15,451 bases of DNA from an uncultured Coriobacteriaceae bacterium (lineage in GTDB: Bacteria > Actinomycetota > Coriobacteriia > Coriobacteriales > Eggerthellaceae), in contig CACXFZ010000225.1 in assembly GCA_902767025.1 (NCBI GenBank), positions 1-15,451 on the forward strand, read 5' to 3'. Positions within the stretch are counted from its first letter, which is position 1. Each line of letters begins with the position of its first letter. The notes below the pieces were generated by a model. It worked only from the letters and a program-made list of their open reading frames with translations. It did not search any database and was not told the DNA's origin. The position numbers and the translations under genes are program-made. This document shows positions 13,830-15,451 of this stretch, one piece after another.

Positions 13830-15314
13830 CTATGCCTTTCCGAACGCACGGTCGAGCTCTTCGGCGGCCACTTCCACGTCGGAGAAGTGCAGCGTTTCCG
13901 TGCCGACGATCTGGTAGTCTTCGTGGCCCTTGCCCGCCACCAGGATGCAGTCGCCCGGCTGCGCATGCTCGATGGCAAGCGCGATGGCGCTGCGGCGGTC
14001 GGGCTCGACCAAGAAGCCGTCCGACACGTCCTTCATGCCCGCGACTATGGCGTCGATGATGGCCAGCGGGTCTTCGGTGCGCGGGTTGTCCGAGGTGACG
14101 ACGGACAGGTCGGCCGCAAGCGAGGCCTTCCCCATGATGGCGCGCTTGGTGGCGTCGCGGTCGCCGCCGCACCCGAACACCACGATCGTGCGCCCTTGCG
14201 AGAGCGCCTTGGTGGATGCGATGGCCTTTTCCAGGGCGTCGGGCGTGTGGGCGTAATCGACGAAGATCGACACGCCGCCGTCGTGTTCGGCCTTCACGCG
14301 CTGCATGCGCCCCGGGATGGGCGGAACGGTCTTCAGGGCCTCGACGATCTGGTCGCCGGGGATGCCCAGCTCCAGGCCGATGCCGAAGGCGAGCATGACG
14401 TTGGACACGTTGAACTTGCCTACCAGCGGGTAGGTGAAGGTGTAGCGGTTGCCGCGCGCCTCGAGCTCGAGCGTGGTGCTCGACGCCGAGTACTCGATCG
14501 AGATCGGATGGACCTGCGCCATCTCGCTGAAGCCGGTGGACACCACATGGTCGCCCGCCGCCGCGCAGCGCGACAGGAGCTCTTCGCCCCACTTGTCGTC
14601 GATGCAGATGACGCGCTTGGCCGGGTATTCGCGCGAGAACAGCATTGCCTTCGCCTCGAAGTAGGCCTCGAAGGTGGCGTGGTAGTCCAGATGGTCCTGC
14701 GTCAGGTTGGAAAACGCCGTCACGGCGAAGGCGGTGCCCCAGGTGCGCGCCAAATCGAGCGCGTGCGAGCTCACCTCCATCGTGACCATGTCGCAGCCCG
14801 CGTCGCGCATGCGCGCGAAGGTGTGCTGCAGGTCGGGCGATTCGGGCGTGGTGCGCGAGGCGCGTTCGACCTGCCCGTCGATGGAGATGCCCACCGTGCC
14901 GATGACGCCGCAGGTGTGCCCAGAGACGGACGCGATGTGCTCGACCAGGTACGTGGTCGTGGTCTTGCCGTTGGTTCCCGTGACGCCCACCAGATCGAAG
15001 GCCGCCGACGGGTGGTTGTAGAAGTTCGCCGCCGCCAAGGCCATCGCCTTGCGCGAGTCGGACACGACCACTTCGGTGACGTCGGTGGCGTCGGCCAGGT
15101 ACACCTTGCGCTCGACCACCAGCACGCGCGCGCCACGGTCGATGGCGTCCTGGGCGAAGGTGTGGCCGTCGACCTTCAGGCCGACGATGCAGAAGAAGAC
15201 GTCGCCCGGCTTGGCTTCAGAGCTGTTGTAGCACAGCCCTTCGACCTCTTCTTTGGCGTTTCCTATGATGGTGCAGTCTATTCCTTCGAACAACTGCTTG
15301 CATGTGATTCCCAT
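13830..15314 (-). CDS. murE: UDP-MurNAc-L-Ala-D-Glu--diamino acid ligase MurE, meso-diaminopimelate type
   Basis: This 494-residue ligase adds the third amino acid of the stem peptide. Motifs are GTNGKTTTT (113-121), TTPESPDL (155-162), EVSSHAL (180-186), FSNLTQDHLDYH (201-212), EAKAMLF with Lys222 as the expected carbamylated residue, DYAHTPDALEKA, GCGGDRD and SDNPRTEDP. DNPR at 409-412 is the specificity motif of enzymes that use meso-diaminopimelate; L-lysine enzymes differ here. The ATG at 15314 begins MGITCKQL. TAAGGT about 11 nt upstream is a rather distant ribosome binding site, and the gene starts 13 nt after the preceding penicillin-binding protein stop, so coupling is likely. Confidence 0.97.
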   Translation of the reverse strand: MGITCKQLFEGIDCTIIGNAKEEVEGLCYNSSEAKPGDVFFCIVGLKVDGHTFAQDAIDRGARVLVVERKVYLADATDVTEVVVSDSRKAMALAAANFYNHPSAAFDLVGVTGTNGKTTTTYLVEHIASVSGHTCGVIGTVGISIDGQVERASRTTPESPDLQHTFARMRDAGCDMVTMEVSSHALDLARTWGTAFAVTAFSNLTQDHLDYHATFEAYFEAKAMLFSREYPAKRVICIDDKWGEELLSRCAAAGDHVVSTGFSEMAQVHPISIEYSASSTTLELEARGNRYTFTYPLVGKFNVSNVMLAFGIGLELGIPGDQIVEALKTVPPIPGRMQRVKAEHDGGVSIFVDYAHTPDALEKAIASTKALSQGRTIVVFGCGGDRDATKRAIMGKASLAADLSVVTSDNPRTEDPLAIIDAIVAGMKDVSDGFLVEPDRRSAIALAIEHAQPGDCILVAGKGHEDYQIVGTETLHFSDVEVAAEELDRAFGKA

Positions 15315-15327
15315 GTGACAACCGACC

Positions 15328-15451
15328 TTACTGCGTTGTTATTCCGTAATGATTGATTGCGTAGGCCATTATATCCCTAAAGGCTGGCGTGGTTACGCGG
15401 TCGCCGGGAACTTCCTTGACGCCCACAAAACACACCAGCTGCGAGTTCGTG
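15328..15451 (-). CDS. ftsI: C-terminal end of a penicillin-binding protein transpeptidase, probably FtsI
   Basis: Only the last 40 codons and the TAA stop (15330-15328) are visible; the rest lies beyond the right edge. The tail contains LVCFVGVKEVPGD and TTPAFRDIMAYAINHYGI. This matches the end of class B penicillin-binding proteins, where a strand of the transpeptidase domain is followed by (A/T)-(A/T)-P-x-F-x-x-I-M and a short helix. Position just upstream of murE is the standard place of ftsI in dcw clusters. The active-site Ser, Ser-x-Asn and Lys-Thr-Gly motifs are not in the window, so identity rests on the tail and synteny. Confidence 0.7.
   Translation of the reverse strand, partial: TNSQLVCFVGVKEVPGDRVTTPAFRDIMAYAINHYGITTQ

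Noticed and set aside
10887..15356. A 1489-codon open frame on the plus strand across murD, mraY, murF and murE
   Set aside because: It is antisense to four certain genes. Those genes share one reading frame because the intergenic gaps are 12, 3 and 9 nt, so the opposite frame stays open through GC-biased codons. Its His/Gln/Arg/Gly-rich translation has no recognisable domain.

Overview
All thirteen protein-coding genes in this window, including the two cut by its ends, lie on the minus strand. The DNA is GC-rich with strongly GC-biased third codon positions. Two blocks are present: most of a division and cell wall (dcw) cluster, and a DmsA/DmsB/TorD-type molybdenum respiratory operon with a Tat-exported catalytic subunit. 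MurE carries the DNPR motif of meso-diaminopimelate-adding enzymes. High GC plus anaerobic DMSO-reductase-type enzymes points to an anaerobic actinobacterium, most likely Coriobacteriia/Eggerthellaceae (Eggerthella, Gordonibacter, Slackia or relatives). That placement is inferred from composition and gene content, not from a marker search.

Read in the direction of transcription (right to left), the window opens with the last 40 codons of a penicillin-binding protein (ftsI-like). It continues with murE, murF, mraY, murD, ftsW and murG, packed with gaps of 3 to 13 nt. A 233-nt gap follows. It holds a weak terminator-like hairpin, a REP-like GC-rich palindrome, and a TACAAT box overlapped by a 7-bp inverted repeat, so murC probably has its own promoter. 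After the gap come murC and ftsQ, 3 nt apart. Together MurC, D, E and F build the UDP-MurNAc-pentapeptide, MraY and MurG convert it to lipid I and lipid II, and FtsW, FtsI and FtsQ use it at the septum. No murB, ftsA or ftsZ follows.

A 277-nt intergenic region with an AT-rich island separates ftsQ from the second block: dmsA, dmsB and a TorD/DmsD-family chaperone. dmsA and dmsB are directly adjacent (TAA then ATG), and the chaperone starts 3 nt after dmsB. DmsA has a twin-arginine signal that ends in a lipobox-like Cys. DmsB lacks one of the 16 family cysteines (Ser105). No DmsC membrane anchor is present. After a 95-nt gap containing an imperfect 10-bp hairpin comes a lipoprotein with a transglutaminase-like domain, truncated by the left edge.

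I do not see an obviously new multi-gene system. The best leads are the altered iron-sulfur site in DmsB, the possible lipid anchoring of DmsA in place of DmsC, the attachment of a respiratory operon to the end of the dcw cluster, and the regulatory-looking gap before murC.
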